A stretch of DNA of 64,000 nucleotides from Pleomorphomonas koreensis DSM 23070 (GCF_000425185.1 NZ_AULH01000006.1:62001-126000), one strand, 5' to 3'. Positions 27,113 through 35,925 are shown, counted from the stretch's first letter. Made by a program: numbers and translations. Notes: a model not told the origin generated them from the sequence alone.

Positions 27113-28495
27113 ATGCACGACGATTCCAAAGCCTTTGAAACGCTCGCCGCCCGCTACGGCGCCCGCTTCTCCCGCTCGCAGGCGCTGCGTGAACAGCACG
27201 GTGGCGGCGAAACCCACCACGCCGTCGCCGCCCCCGACGCAGTGTTCTTCGCCGAGAGCACGGCGGAGGTGGCCGAGGCGGTGAAGCTCTGCGCCGCCGA
27301 GGGCATTCCGGTGATCGCCTTCGGCGCCGGCACCTCGCTCGAAGGGCATCTCGGCGCGCCGCAGGGCGGCCTGTCGCTCGATCTCACGCACATGCAGAAG
27401 ATCCTGCGCGTCAGCCCCGACGATCTCGATTGCACCGTCGAGGCCGGCGTGACGCGCGAAGACCTCAATGCCTATCTGCGCGACCAAGGCCTGTTCTTCC
27501 CGGTCGATCCCGGTGCCAACGCCACCATCGGCGGCATGGCGGCGACGCGCGCCTCCGGCACCAACGCCGTCCGCTACGGCACCATGCGCGACAACGTGCT
27601 GGCGCTGACCGTCGTGCTGGCCAGCGGCGAGGTGATCCGCACGTCGAGCCGCGCCCGCAAGTCGGCGGCCGGCTACGACCTCACCCGCCTCATCGTCGGT
27701 TCGGAGGGCACGCTCGGCATCATCACCGAGGTGACGCTGCGCCTCTCCGGCATTCCCGAGGCGGTGGCCGCCGCCACCTGCCGCTTTCCCGACCTGGTCA
27801 GCGCCGCTGAGGCGGCGATCACCGTCATCCAGTATGGCGTGCCGATCGCCCGCGTCGAGCTGATGGAGAGGCGGCTCGTCGACTACACCAACGCCTATTC
27901 CAAATTGTCGCTGCCGGCCGGCGACACGCTGGTGTTCGAGTTCCACGGCTCGGCAAAGGGCGTCGAGGAGCAGGTGGAGACGGTGCGCGGCATCGTCGCC
28001 GACTACGGCGCCGCCGCCTTCGACTGGGCGACGGCGCCGGAAGACCGCTCGCGGCTGTGGAAAGCGCGGCACGATGCCTTCTATGCCGTGCTGGCCGCCC
28101 GTACCGGCTCGAAGGGCTGGGCCACCGACATCTGCGTGCCGATCTCCGAGCTGGCCGGCGCGGTGGCGCTCGCCCGCGACCTCGTGGAGGAGGCCGGTGC
28201 CACGGCGGCCATCCTCGGCCACGTCGGCGACGGCAATTTCCACGTCATGTTCGCCGTCGATCCCGATGATCAAGCCGAGTTGGACCGCGTCGGCTCGATC
28301 AACGCCGAACTGATCCGCCATGCGATTTCCGTCGGCGGCACCTCGACCGGCGAGCACGGCATCGGCTCGGGCAAGGTCGCCTACATGCGCGAGGAATACG
28401 ATGAGGCGGCGCTCGCCGTGATGCGGGCGATCAAGGCGGCCGTCGATCCCAAGGGAATCCTCAACCCCGGCAAGATCCTGCCGCCGCCGGCCTGA
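27113..28495 (+). CDS. FAD-linked oxidase (D-lactate/glycolate dehydrogenase GlcD/Dld type)
   Basis: The 460-residue flavoprotein has a PCMH/VAO FAD domain (IAFGAGTSLEGHLGAPQGGL, VDPGANATIGGMAATRASG, LIVGSEGTLGIITEVTL) and a C-terminal FAD-oxidase domain with GHVGDGNFHVMF and STGEHGIGSGKVAYM. Family members oxidise D-2-hydroxy acids to 2-keto acids and pass electrons to cytochrome or the quinone pool. In this cluster the substrate is probably a sugar-derived hydroxy acid and not lactate itself. It follows the LVIVD gene by 2 bases. Confidence 0.88.
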   Translation: MHDDSKAFETLAARYGARFSRSQALREQHGGGETHHAVAAPDAVFFAESTAEVAEAVKLCAAEGIPVIAFGAGTSLEGHLGAPQGGLSLDLTHMQKILRVSPDDLDCTVEAGVTREDLNAYLRDQGLFFPVDPGANATIGGMAATRASGTNAVRYGTMRDNVLALTVVLASGEVIRTSSRARKSAAGYDLTRLIVGSEGTLGIITEVTLRLSGIPEAVAAATCRFPDLVSAAEAAITVIQYGVPIARVELMERRLVDYTNAYSKLSLPAGDTLVFEFHGSAKGVEEQVETVRGIVADYGAAAFDWATAPEDRSRLWKARHDAFYAVLAARTGSKGWATDICVPISELAGAVALARDLVEEAGATAAILGHVGDGNFHVMFAVDPDDQAELDRVGSINAELIRHAISVGGTSTGEHGIGSGKVAYMREEYDEAALAVMRAIKAAVDPKGILNPGKILPPPA

Positions 28496-28530
28496 TCGGT
28501 TCGGAAGGCGAGGAAAGGACTTACCTCCTC

Positions 28531-28547
28531 TTGAAACGATATGTAAG
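28531..28547. promoter_or_regulatory. LacI-type operator candidate before the isomerase-dehydrogenase-kinase genes
   Basis: TTGAAACGATATGTAAG contains a TTGAAACG half-site typical of LacI-family operators. The 12 bases TTGAAACGATAT recur exactly at 54257-54268, upstream of the only LacI-family gene in the window. The site is about 50-65 bases before the isomerase start codon, in the longest gap (100 bases) inside the downstream half of the cluster. Confidence 0.35.
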
Positions 28548-28595
28548 CTGGCGAGCGAACCGCCAGCCGCGCGGATTGGAGACAAGGGGACCGCC

Positions 28596-29660
28596 ATGAG
28601 GACGATCAAGGGACCTGGGCTATTCCTGGCTCAGTTCGTGGGCGGGTCGCCGCCGTTCGACAGCCTGGACGGTCTGGCGCGCTGGGCGGCCGGCCTCGGC
28701 TACGCCGGCCTGCAGCTTCCGACCACCGCCGGCCTGTTCGACCTCGAGAAGGCCGCCACGTCGCAAGTCTATGCCGACGAACTGAAGGGCCGGCTTGCCG
28801 AGGCCGGTGTCGAGATCACCGAACTGTCCACCCACATCCAGGGCCAGCTCGTCGCCGTGCATCCGGCTTACGATTCCCTGTTCGACGGCTTCGCGCCACA
28901 AGCCGTCCGCGGCAATCCGGCCGCCCGCACCGAATGGGCGGTGCGCGAGCTGAAGCTCGCCGCCGAGGCGTCGCGCCGGCTTGGCCTTTCGGCGCACGCC
29001 ACCTTCTCCGGCGCCCTCGCCTGGCCCTATGTCTATCCCTGGCCGCAGCGTCCGGCCGGCCTCGTCGAGGAAGCCTTCGCGGAACTCGCCCGCCGCTGGA
29101 AGCCGATCCTCGACGCCTTCGAGGAAGCCGGCGTCGACGCCTGCTTCGAGCTGCATCCGGGCGAGGATCTGCACGACGGCGCCACCTTCGAGCGCTTCCT
29201 GGAAGCCGTCGGCAACCATCCCCGAGCCAATATCCTCTACGATCCCTCGCACTTCGTGTTGCAGGCGCTCGACTATCTCGCCTTCCTCGACATCTACCAC
29301 GAGCGCGTCAGGGCCTTCCACGTCAAGGACGCCGAGCTGAACCCGTCCGGCCGCTCCGGCGTCTACGGCGGCTATCAGGATTGGGTCGACAGGCCCGGCC
29401 GCTTCCGCTCGCTCGGCGACGGTCAGGTCGATTTCTCGGCCATCTTCTCGAAGATGGCGCAATACGATTTTCCCGGCTGGGCGGTGCTGGAATGGGAGTG
29501 CGCGCTGAAGCACCCGGAAGACGGCGCCGCCGAGGGCGCGCCGTTCATCGCCGGCCACATCATCCGCGTCACCGAGCACGCCTTCGACGATTTCGCCAAG
29601 AGCGGCGTTGGTGACAGCAATGGGGCCGCCATGAACCGCCGTCTGCTGGGCATCGGCTGA
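28596..29660 (+). CDS. Xylose isomerase-like TIM-barrel protein (sugar isomerase/epimerase family)
   Basis: The 354-residue AP_endonuc_2 fold protein carries the expected metal-site residues in ACFELHPGEDLHDG, NILYDPSHFVL, FHVKDAELNPSG and VLEWECALKHP. Members act as isomerases, epimerases or, when paired with Gfo/Idh/MocA oxidases, as lyases that split 3-keto-glycosides. Here it is followed after 10 bases by exactly such an oxidoreductase. A good AAGGGG site precedes the ATG. The exact reaction is unknown. Confidence 0.85.
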   Translation: MRTIKGPGLFLAQFVGGSPPFDSLDGLARWAAGLGYAGLQLPTTAGLFDLEKAATSQVYADELKGRLAEAGVEITELSTHIQGQLVAVHPAYDSLFDGFAPQAVRGNPAARTEWAVRELKLAAEASRRLGLSAHATFSGALAWPYVYPWPQRPAGLVEEAFAELARRWKPILDAFEEAGVDACFELHPGEDLHDGATFERFLEAVGNHPRANILYDPSHFVLQALDYLAFLDIYHERVRAFHVKDAELNPSGRSGVYGGYQDWVDRPGRFRSLGDGQVDFSAIFSKMAQYDFPGWAVLEWECALKHPEDGAAEGAPFIAGHIIRVTEHAFDDFAKSGVGDSNGAAMNRRLLGIG

Positions 29661-29670
29661 GGACATCATC

Positions 29671-30801
29671 ATGAGCAACACCCGCATCACCCTCGGCATG
29701 GTCGGCGGCGGCCCCACCGCCTTCATCGGCGCCGTGCACCGCATCGCCATGCGCATGGACGACCGCTTCCAGCTGGTGGCCGGCGCCCTCGACGTCGACC
29801 CCGACCGCGGCCGCGCCTTCGCCGGAACGCTCGGCATCGCGCCCGACCGCGCCTACGCCACCTATCGGGAGATGATCGACAAGGAGGCGCTGCGTCCCGA
29901 CCGCATCGACGCCGTGGTGATCGTCACCCCCAACTTCCTGCACTTCCCCATCGCCAAGGCGGCGCTGGAAGCCGGCTTCGACGTCATCTGCGAGAAGCCG
30001 ATGACCACGACGCTTGAGGATGCCGAGGCGCTGGCCGCGCTGGTCGAGACGACCGGCCGCCGCTTTGTCCTGACGCACACCTACACCGGCTATCCGATGG
30101 TGCGGCAGGCGCGCGAGATGGTGGCGGCCGGCGAGATCGGCAAGCTCCGGCGCGTCGAGGTCGAGTATCTGCAGGACTGGCTGGCCGCGCCGGTCGAGAA
30201 CACCGGCGCCGAGGGCGCCGTCTGGCGCACCGATCCCAAGCAGGCCGGACAGGGCGGCGCCATCGGCGACGTCGGTACCCACGCCTGGAACCTCGCCGCC
30301 TTCGTGGCCGGCGAGGAGCCGACGCATCTGCTCGCCGAACTCTCGACGCTGGTCGAGGGCCGGCGGGTCGACGACGACGCCGCCATCCTGATGCGCTACG
30401 CCTCCGGCGCCAAGGGCTCGATCCTGGCCAGCCAGGTGCTGCCGGGCAACGGCAACAACGTCTCCTTGCGCATCTATGGCGACAAGGCCGGCCTCGAATG
30501 GCGGCAGGAGAGCCCGGAGGAGCTGTGGTTCACCCGGCTCGGCGAGCCGCGCCAGATGCTCCGCCGCAACGGCGCCGGCGCCACGGCCGCCGCCGTGGCC
30601 GGCAGCCGCGTGCCGGCCGCCCATCCGGAGGGCTATCTCGAAGCCTTCGCCAACCTCTATCGCGACGCCGCCGACCTGATCGCCGGCAAGGCCGTGACCA
30701 CCATGGTGCCGTCGGCCCGCGACGGCGTCAGCGGATCGAAGTTCGTCCAGGCATGCCTGATGTCCAACGGGAAGGGCAACGTCTGGGTCGAGATCGGCTG
30801 A
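29671..30801 (+). CDS. Gfo/Idh/MocA family NAD(P)-dependent oxidoreductase
   Basis: The 376-residue protein has an N-terminal Rossmann domain (GMVGGGPTAFIGAVHRIAM), the family motif CEKPMTT with the catalytic lysine, and the second-domain motif GGAIGDVGTHAWNLA, where the D-x-x-x-H pair completes the active site. It should oxidise a sugar or cyclitol hydroxyl in the cytoplasm. Pairing with the TIM-barrel gene suggests sequential oxidation and rearrangement or cleavage. Confidence 0.9.
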   Translation: MSNTRITLGMVGGGPTAFIGAVHRIAMRMDDRFQLVAGALDVDPDRGRAFAGTLGIAPDRAYATYREMIDKEALRPDRIDAVVIVTPNFLHFPIAKAALEAGFDVICEKPMTTTLEDAEALAALVETTGRRFVLTHTYTGYPMVRQAREMVAAGEIGKLRRVEVEYLQDWLAAPVENTGAEGAVWRTDPKQAGQGGAIGDVGTHAWNLAAFVAGEEPTHLLAELSTLVEGRRVDDDAAILMRYASGAKGSILASQVLPGNGNNVSLRIYGDKAGLEWRQESPEELWFTRLGEPRQMLRRNGAGATAAAVAGSRVPAAHPEGYLEAFANLYRDAADLIAGKAVTTMVPSARDGVSGSKFVQACLMSNGKGNVWVEIG

Positions 30802-30805
30802 CGCC

Positions 30806-32074
30806 ATGCCCGCCGATCCGCGCGCCCTCCTCCGCTCGATGTTCGACGCGGCCGTCGCGGCGGCCCAGCCGGACCGCTGCGTGCCGCCCTTCCTGCCGCC
30901 GCGTCCGAACGGCCGGCTGATCGTGCTCGGCGCCGGCAAGGCGTCGGCCGCCATGGCGCGGGCGGTGGAGCGGCATTGGGACGGGCCGCTCGAAGGGCTG
31001 GTGGTGACACGCTACGGCCATGCCGTGCCGACCGAACGCATCGAGGTGGTGGAGGCCGCTCACCCGGTGCCGGATGCCGCCGGCCTTGCGGCGGCGCAGC
31101 GCATCCGCTACATCGCCGCCGGCGCCGGGCCTGACGACACCGTGCTCTGTCTGATCTCCGGCGGCGGCTCGGCGCTGCTCGCCCTGCCGCTCCCCGGCGT
31201 CAGCCTCGACGACAAGCAGGCGCTCGCCCGTGCCCTGCTCGCCTCCGGCGCCCCGATCTCCGAGATCAACTGCGTCCGCCGCCACCTGTCGGCGATGAAG
31301 GGCGGCCGGCTCGCCGCCCTCGCCCACCCGGCCAAGGTGGTGAGCCTGCTGATCTCCGACGTGCCCGGCGACGATCCCGTCGACATCGCCTCCGGCCCCA
31401 CTGTCGGCGACCCCACCACCTCGGCCGAGGCGCTGGCCATCATCCGCCGTTACGGTATCGCCTTGCCGCCGGCCGTCGAGACGCTGCTCGCAAGCGGCGA
31501 CGGCGAGACGGTGAAGCCCGGCGATCCCCGCCTTGCTGGCAACGAGACGCATGTCGTCGCCGCGCCGCAGGCGTCGCTGGAGGCCGCGGCCGCCGTCGCC
31601 CGCGCGGCCGGTCTTGCCGTCCACATCCTCGGCGACGCCATCGAGGGCGAGGCGCGCGATGTCGGCGCCGTGCTGGCCGGCGTCACCCGCCAGATCGTCC
31701 GGCGCGGCCAGCCCTTCGCGCCGCCCTGCGTGCTGCTGTCGGGCGGCGAGACCACGGTGACGGTACGCGGCAAGGGGCGCGGCGGCCGCAATGTCGAGTT
31801 CCTGCTGTCGCTCGGTCTGCACCTCGGCGGTCTGGAAAACGTCTGGGCGCTGGCCGGCGACACCGACGGCGTCGACGGCGTCGAGGAGATCGCCGGCGCC
31901 CTCCTGACGCCCGACAGCCTCGCTCGCGCCTGGGCGCTCGGCCTCGACCCGCAGGCCGCGCTCGACGCCAACGACGGTCACGGCCTGTTCGGCGCGCTCG
32001 GCGACGCCGTGGTCACCGGTCCGACGCTGACCAATGTCAACGACTTTCGAGCCATCCTGATCGGCCGCCCGTAG
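30806..32074 (+). CDS. Glycerate 2-kinase (GckA/TtuD type, MOFRL family)
   Basis: The 422-residue protein has the DUF4147 N-terminal domain (VLGAGKASAAMARAVE, LCLISGGGSALLALP) and the MOFRL C-terminal domain (LLSGGETTVTVRGKGRGGRN, ALAGDTDGVDG). It phosphorylates glycerate to 2-phosphoglycerate, which enters lower glycolysis. It is the last gene of the cluster, so the pathway probably yields glycerate. A terminator follows 17 bases after the stop. Confidence 0.9.
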   Translation: MPADPRALLRSMFDAAVAAAQPDRCVPPFLPPRPNGRLIVLGAGKASAAMARAVERHWDGPLEGLVVTRYGHAVPTERIEVVEAAHPVPDAAGLAAAQRIRYIAAGAGPDDTVLCLISGGGSALLALPLPGVSLDDKQALARALLASGAPISEINCVRRHLSAMKGGRLAALAHPAKVVSLLISDVPGDDPVDIASGPTVGDPTTSAEALAIIRRYGIALPPAVETLLASGDGETVKPGDPRLAGNETHVVAAPQASLEAAAAVARAAGLAVHILGDAIEGEARDVGAVLAGVTRQIVRRGQPFAPPCVLLSGGETTVTVRGKGRGGRNVEFLLSLGLHLGGLENVWALAGDTDGVDGVEEIAGALLTPDSLARAWALGLDPQAALDANDGHGLFGALGDAVVTGPTLTNVNDFRAILIGRP

Positions 32075-32090
32075 CCGCCGGCGACTCCGC

Positions 32091-32111
32091 CCGGCAGAAA
32101 GTGCCGGTTTT
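32091..32111 (+). terminator. Rho-independent terminator of the sugar cluster
   Basis: CCGGCA (32091-32096), a GAAAG loop and TGCCGG (32102-32107) are followed by TTTTAGTAATAATTT. The stem is short but the position directly after the last gene fits. Confidence 0.6.
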
Positions 32112-32234
32112 AGTAATAATTTCATTCAGTCATGCGCTCAATGCGCGCGGGGGTGGTGCCCGGTCGTATCGCGGCCGGCCGCGGCCGTCTCGGGCCGCCA
32201 GAAGGCGCGTCCCGTCGGGACAACGGGGTGAGCG

Positions 32235-33560
32235 GTGTTCTTCGCAGTCCATGTTGCCAGAAAAGGCATGAGGTTGCGGCATGTCTGCCGGGCGCTCGGG
32301 ACCGACAGGTCCGGCGCCATCAGCGTCGTCTTCGCGCTGATGATCCTGCCGCTGATGTTCGCGGTCGGCGCCGCCGTGGACTATGCGATCGTTGCCCGCA
32401 CCAAGGACATGCTTCAGACGGCCGCTGACGCGGCGGCGGTGGGCGCCATCTCCATGAGTTCCAGCGCCGTGAGGGAAGTCATCCAGAATGGCGCGTCCGG
32501 CGAGATCACCGTGGCCGAAACCGACGCCCTGACGATCGCCCGGACGAACTTCGCCGATGCCCGGTTCTCGGCGATCAACACCTCGAAGATCGAGGTGCAG
32601 TATGTCGACAATACCTTCAGCTCCAGCGTCAAGCTGACGTCCGACGTGCCGACCTACTTCGTGCGCCTGTTCGGCGTGAACAACATCACCGTCACGGCCA
32701 TCGCCAGCGCCCAGAACCGGCCGATCTACTACTATAATTTCCACGTGCTGATCGACAATAGCCCGTCCATGGGTCTCGGCGCCACCGAGGCCGACATCGC
32801 CGCCCTCAATGTCGTCAACGGCGGCTGCGCCTTCACCTGTCACATCACGGGCGCCAAGGACGATACCTACCGGCTAGCCCTGCGGTCGGGAATCACCCTG
32901 CGCTATCAGGTGGTGTCGCGGGCGGTGCAATCGATGATCAGCAAGGCCGCCGCCAGCCAGCTGGTAACCGGCCAGTACAAGATGGCCGTCTATTCGATGG
33001 GCGTGGACGCCTCGGTCGCCAAGTTGACGCAGGTCGCCGCCCTGTCGCCGTCGCTGGATGCGGTGGCCACGGCCGCCGCCAACGTCGATCTAATGACCAT
33101 CCAAAAGCAAAACTACAATAATGACCAGCAGACCGACCTGCTCAGCGCTCTCAACAGCATCCAGGGCACGATCGGCAAGAGCGGCAGCGGTCTGTCGCCG
33201 TCCGACCCGATCAAGGTGCTGTTCCTGATCAGCGACGGCGTCGAGGACGCCGAGCGTGCCACCAATTGCAAGGAAAAGCTCACCGGCAAGCGCTGCCAGC
33301 AGCCGATCGACATCACGCCCTGCACGGCCATCAAGACCGCCGGCGTCAAGATCGCCAGCCTCTACACCACCTATCAGAAAATCCCCAGCAATCAGTGGTA
33401 CAATGACTGGATCGCCCCCTTCCAGGCGAAGATCGCTCCCAACATGAAGGCTTGCGCCTCGGACGGCCTGTTTGCCGAGGTGCCCCCTTCAGGCGACGTC
33501 GGCGCCGTGCTGACCCAGCTGTTCGCCAACGTGGTGAGCGAAACGCACATCACCCATTGA
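32235..33560 (+). CDS. TadE/TadG-like pilus-assembly protein with von Willebrand A-like domain
   Basis: The 441-residue protein begins with a TadE/TadG region: a short basic stretch, SGAISVVFALMILPLMFAVG as the membrane helix, then DYAIVARTKDMLQTAADAAA. A large extracytoplasmic part follows, with a MIDAS-like LIDNSPSMG and paired cysteines (GCAFTC, and CKEKLTGKRC with a later PC). TadG proteins belong to Flp/Tad pilus systems, but no other tad gene is nearby, so it is an orphan here. The start may be the GTG at 32235 or the ATG at 32268; neither has a strong ribosome binding site. Confidence 0.82.
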   Translation: MFFAVHVARKGMRLRHVCRALGTDRSGAISVVFALMILPLMFAVGAAVDYAIVARTKDMLQTAADAAAVGAISMSSSAVREVIQNGASGEITVAETDALTIARTNFADARFSAINTSKIEVQYVDNTFSSSVKLTSDVPTYFVRLFGVNNITVTAIASAQNRPIYYYNFHVLIDNSPSMGLGATEADIAALNVVNGGCAFTCHITGAKDDTYRLALRSGITLRYQVVSRAVQSMISKAAASQLVTGQYKMAVYSMGVDASVAKLTQVAALSPSLDAVATAAANVDLMTIQKQNYNNDQQTDLLSALNSIQGTIGKSGSGLSPSDPIKVLFLISDGVEDAERATNCKEKLTGKRCQQPIDITPCTAIKTAGVKIASLYTTYQKIPSNQWYNDWIAPFQAKIAPNMKACASDGLFAEVPPSGDVGAVLTQLFANVVSETHITH

Positions 33561-33574
33561 TCCCGGAGGCATCC

Positions 33575-34648
33575 GTGCAAGGTATCGAGCTGTCACGCCT
33601 GTTCTACCGCGAGATTGTCCGTCCCTGGCTGGACCGGGCGTTTCCCGGCCTGCCGCACGACGCCGGCGTGTTCGGCTACGGCTCCGAGCTGATGGGCTTC
33701 GATGATGCCATGTCGCGCGATCACAACTGGGGGCCGCGCGTCCAGATCGTCGTCAGACCGGCCGATTTCGCCGCCTTCGCCCCGGCTATCGTCGACGGCT
33801 TCGGCGCCGAGAAGCCCGAGAGCTTTCTCGGCGAGCCGATCGGCTACCGCTCGCGGCCGCATCCGCCTGTTGTCGCCGAGGGCGCGCTCGGACGGCTCGA
33901 TCACGGCGTCGAGGTGTTCACCGCCGCCGCCATCCTGCGGACGCGGCTGGGGCTCGACATCGACAAGCCGATGGACGCCCTGACCTGGCTGGCGCTGCCC
34001 GAGCAGCGGCTGGTCGAGCTGACGGCCGGCGCCGTCTTCCATGACGGCCTCGGGGACTTGACGCGGCTCCGGGCTGTCTTCGCCGGCTATCCGCGCGACA
34101 TCATTCTCTTCAAACTGGCCGCCGAATGGCGCGGCATCGCCGACGAGCAGGCTTTCGTCGGCCGGGCCGGCCATGCCGGCGACGATCTCGGCTCGCGCCT
34201 GATCGCCGGCCGTCTCGTCCACGCCGTGATGCGCATCGGCTTTCTGCTGGAAGGCTGCTACGCGCCCTACCCCAAGTGGTTCGGCAGTGCCTTCGCTCGC
34301 CTCGCCGGCGCCGGCAGGCTGTCGCCGCTTCTCGCGGCGGCGCTCTCGGCCGATACGTGGGAGACGCGGCAGGCCCAGCTTGCCGACGCCTATCTCGCGG
34401 CGGCTGAGATGCATGCGTCCGCCGGCTTGCCGCTGTCGGTGGTGCCGAAGGTCGGCCCGTACTTTGACCGTCCGTTCCTGACGATCAATGCCGAGGAGAT
34501 TGCCGCCAACCTCGCGGCCGCCATCGCCGATCCGGCGCTCAAGGCGCTGCCGACGATCGGCGCCATCGACCAGGTCACCGGCGCCGTACCGCTTATCGTC
34601 GTGCCGGAGCGGGCGCGGCGGCTGATCGGCGCGCTTTACGCCGATTGA
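33575..34648 (+). CDS. DUF4037 nucleotidyltransferase-like protein
   Basis: The 357-residue protein starts with GTG at 33575, four bases after CGGAGGC. It has VFGYGSELMGFDDAMSRDHN near residue 30, where a GS pair followed by an aspartate and H/N resembles the active loop of nucleotidyltransferase-fold enzymes, and continues in the DUF4037 pattern (LFKLAAEWRGIADEQAFVGR). The function of the family is not established. Its last 13 bases overlap the end of the convergent sigma factor gene. Confidence 0.72.
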   Translation: MQGIELSRLFYREIVRPWLDRAFPGLPHDAGVFGYGSELMGFDDAMSRDHNWGPRVQIVVRPADFAAFAPAIVDGFGAEKPESFLGEPIGYRSRPHPPVVAEGALGRLDHGVEVFTAAAILRTRLGLDIDKPMDALTWLALPEQRLVELTAGAVFHDGLGDLTRLRAVFAGYPRDIILFKLAAEWRGIADEQAFVGRAGHAGDDLGSRLIAGRLVHAVMRIGFLLEGCYAPYPKWFGSAFARLAGAGRLSPLLAAALSADTWETRQAQLADAYLAAAEMHASAGLPLSVVPKVGPYFDRPFLTINAEEIAANLAAAIADPALKALPTIGAIDQVTGAVPLIVVPERARRLIGALYAD

Positions 34649-35511
34649 CTGGCCTCGGCCAGATGCCGCAGCTTGTCGGGGTTGCGCGTCACGTAGATGC
34701 CGACGATGCGCTCCGCCTCGATCTGCAAGGCCGTCGTCTGCACGATGCCTCCCGCCTCGATGGTGACGAAGCCCGGCAGGCCGTCGATCACCGCGTAGCG
34801 GACGAACTGCGACGGCCCGGCGACGAAGGCCCGGGCCATCTCGACATGGCGGGCGAGGACGGCGTCGAGGCCGACGAGCGGCGCCGGCGAGGAGGAAACC
34901 TTGCCGCCGCCATCGGCGACGGCGATCACGTCTTCGGACAGCAGCGCCCGCAGGGCGCCGATGTCGCCGCTTCGCGACGCGGCGAAGAAGGCGGCGGCCA
35001 GCGCCAGCCCGCGATCCCTGGTTACCGCGAAGCGCGGCCGGGCCTCGCGGACATGGTTCCGCGCCCGGCTGGCCAGCTTACGGCAGGCCGCCGGCTCGCG
35101 GCCGATCACCTCGCCGACCTCCTCGAAGCTCATGCCGAACACGTCGTGCAGCAGGAAGGCCGCCCGTTCCAGCGGCGACAGCCGCTCCAGCGCGATCATC
35201 AGCGGCAGCGTGACGTCGTCGGCCGGATCGCGGTCTTCGGGGTCGAAGATCGGTTCCGGCAGCCAGGGGCCGACGTAGATCTCGCGCCGGCGGCGGGCGG
35301 ACTTCAGCTCGTTGAGGCAGAGCCGCGTGACGATCTTGCGCAGGAAGGCCGCCGGCTCGCGCACCGCCGGCCGGTCGACGGCCAGCCAGCGCAGCGACGC
35401 CTCCTGCACTATATCCTCGGCGTCGGCCACCGATCCCAGCATGCGGTAGGCGATCCGGACGAGGTTCGGCCGCAGCTCGGCCAGCAGGGGATCGGCGGAC
35501 ATCTCGGTCAT
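34636..35511 (-). CDS. ECF41-type RNA polymerase sigma factor with C-terminal SnoaL-like domain
   Basis: The 291-residue protein has sigma-2 (RIAYRMLGSVADAEDIVQEA) and sigma-4 (LSPLERAAFLLHDVFGMSFE) regions, then a C-terminal domain of about 120 residues with the ECF41 hallmarks WLPEP in the linker, DGGGK and NPDKL. In this group the C-terminal domain controls sigma activity in place of a separate anti-sigma factor. The gene is 10 bases after an ABM-type monooxygenase gene. A matching promoter lies upstream of that pair. Confidence 0.9.
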   Translation of the reverse strand: MTEMSADPLLAELRPNLVRIAYRMLGSVADAEDIVQEASLRWLAVDRPAVREPAAFLRKIVTRLCLNELKSARRRREIYVGPWLPEPIFDPEDRDPADDVTLPLMIALERLSPLERAAFLLHDVFGMSFEEVGEVIGREPAACRKLASRARNHVREARPRFAVTRDRGLALAAAFFAASRSGDIGALRALLSEDVIAVADGGGKVSSSPAPLVGLDAVLARHVEMARAFVAGPSQFVRYAVIDGLPGFVTIEAGGIVQTTALQIEAERIVGIYVTRNPDKLRHLAEASQSA

Positions 35512-35521
35512 GACGGCCTCG

Positions 35522-35863
35522 TCACCCCTGGCAATGGATGGCATCTACCCTGTAGAGCGCCGGCGACACCGACTTTGCCAGAGCGGCGAAGCGCTTCAGC
35601 TGCTCGCGGGTCTCCGGCTGCTGCATGAAGGCGTCGAAGTGTTCCTTCGAGGTCCATTGGGCGTAGTTTACCACCTTGGTGCCGTCGAGGCTGCTGTGAA
35701 CGCAGACCGACACGAAGCCCGGCGCCTGCCGGATGCCGCCTTCGGTGATCTCGGACAGCAGGCGGGCGAGGTCCGCCTGTTTCTCCGCCTCGACCTCATA
35801 GACGTTGATCAGCGTCAGGCGCGGCGCGGCGGCGTCGATGGTGGCGGTGTTTTTCCGGGTCAT
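35522..35863 (-). CDS. Antibiotic biosynthesis monooxygenase (ABM)-domain protein
   Basis: The 113-residue protein has a single ABM-like alpha/beta barrel domain (LINVYEVEAEKQADLARLLS, VHSSLDGTKVVNYAQW, and SKEHFDAFMQ). Such small proteins dimerise; they include quinol monooxygenases and heme-degrading enzymes, and the substrate cannot be told here. It is the first gene of the pair with the ECF41 sigma factor and is therefore its most likely target. Confidence 0.8.
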   Translation of the reverse strand: MTRKNTATIDAAAPRLTLINVYEVEAEKQADLARLLSEITEGGIRQAPGFVSVCVHSSLDGTKVVNYAQWTSKEHFDAFMQQPETREQLKRFAALAKSVSPALYRVDAIHCQG

Positions 35864-35898
35864 GGCCCTGTCCTTCCGAAAGAGGTTGCAACAGCCAT

Positions 35899-35925
35899 GA
35901 CAAGCCAGCCGGCGGGAATGTGACC
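35899..35925 (-). promoter_or_regulatory. Candidate ECF41 promoter
   Basis: On the minus strand GGTCACA (35919-35925), 16 bases, then TGTC (35899-35902). As I recall it, the ECF41 consensus is TGTCACA followed by CGTC, so each half differs by one base. It lies 36 bases upstream of the monooxygenase start codon. Confidence 0.5.
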
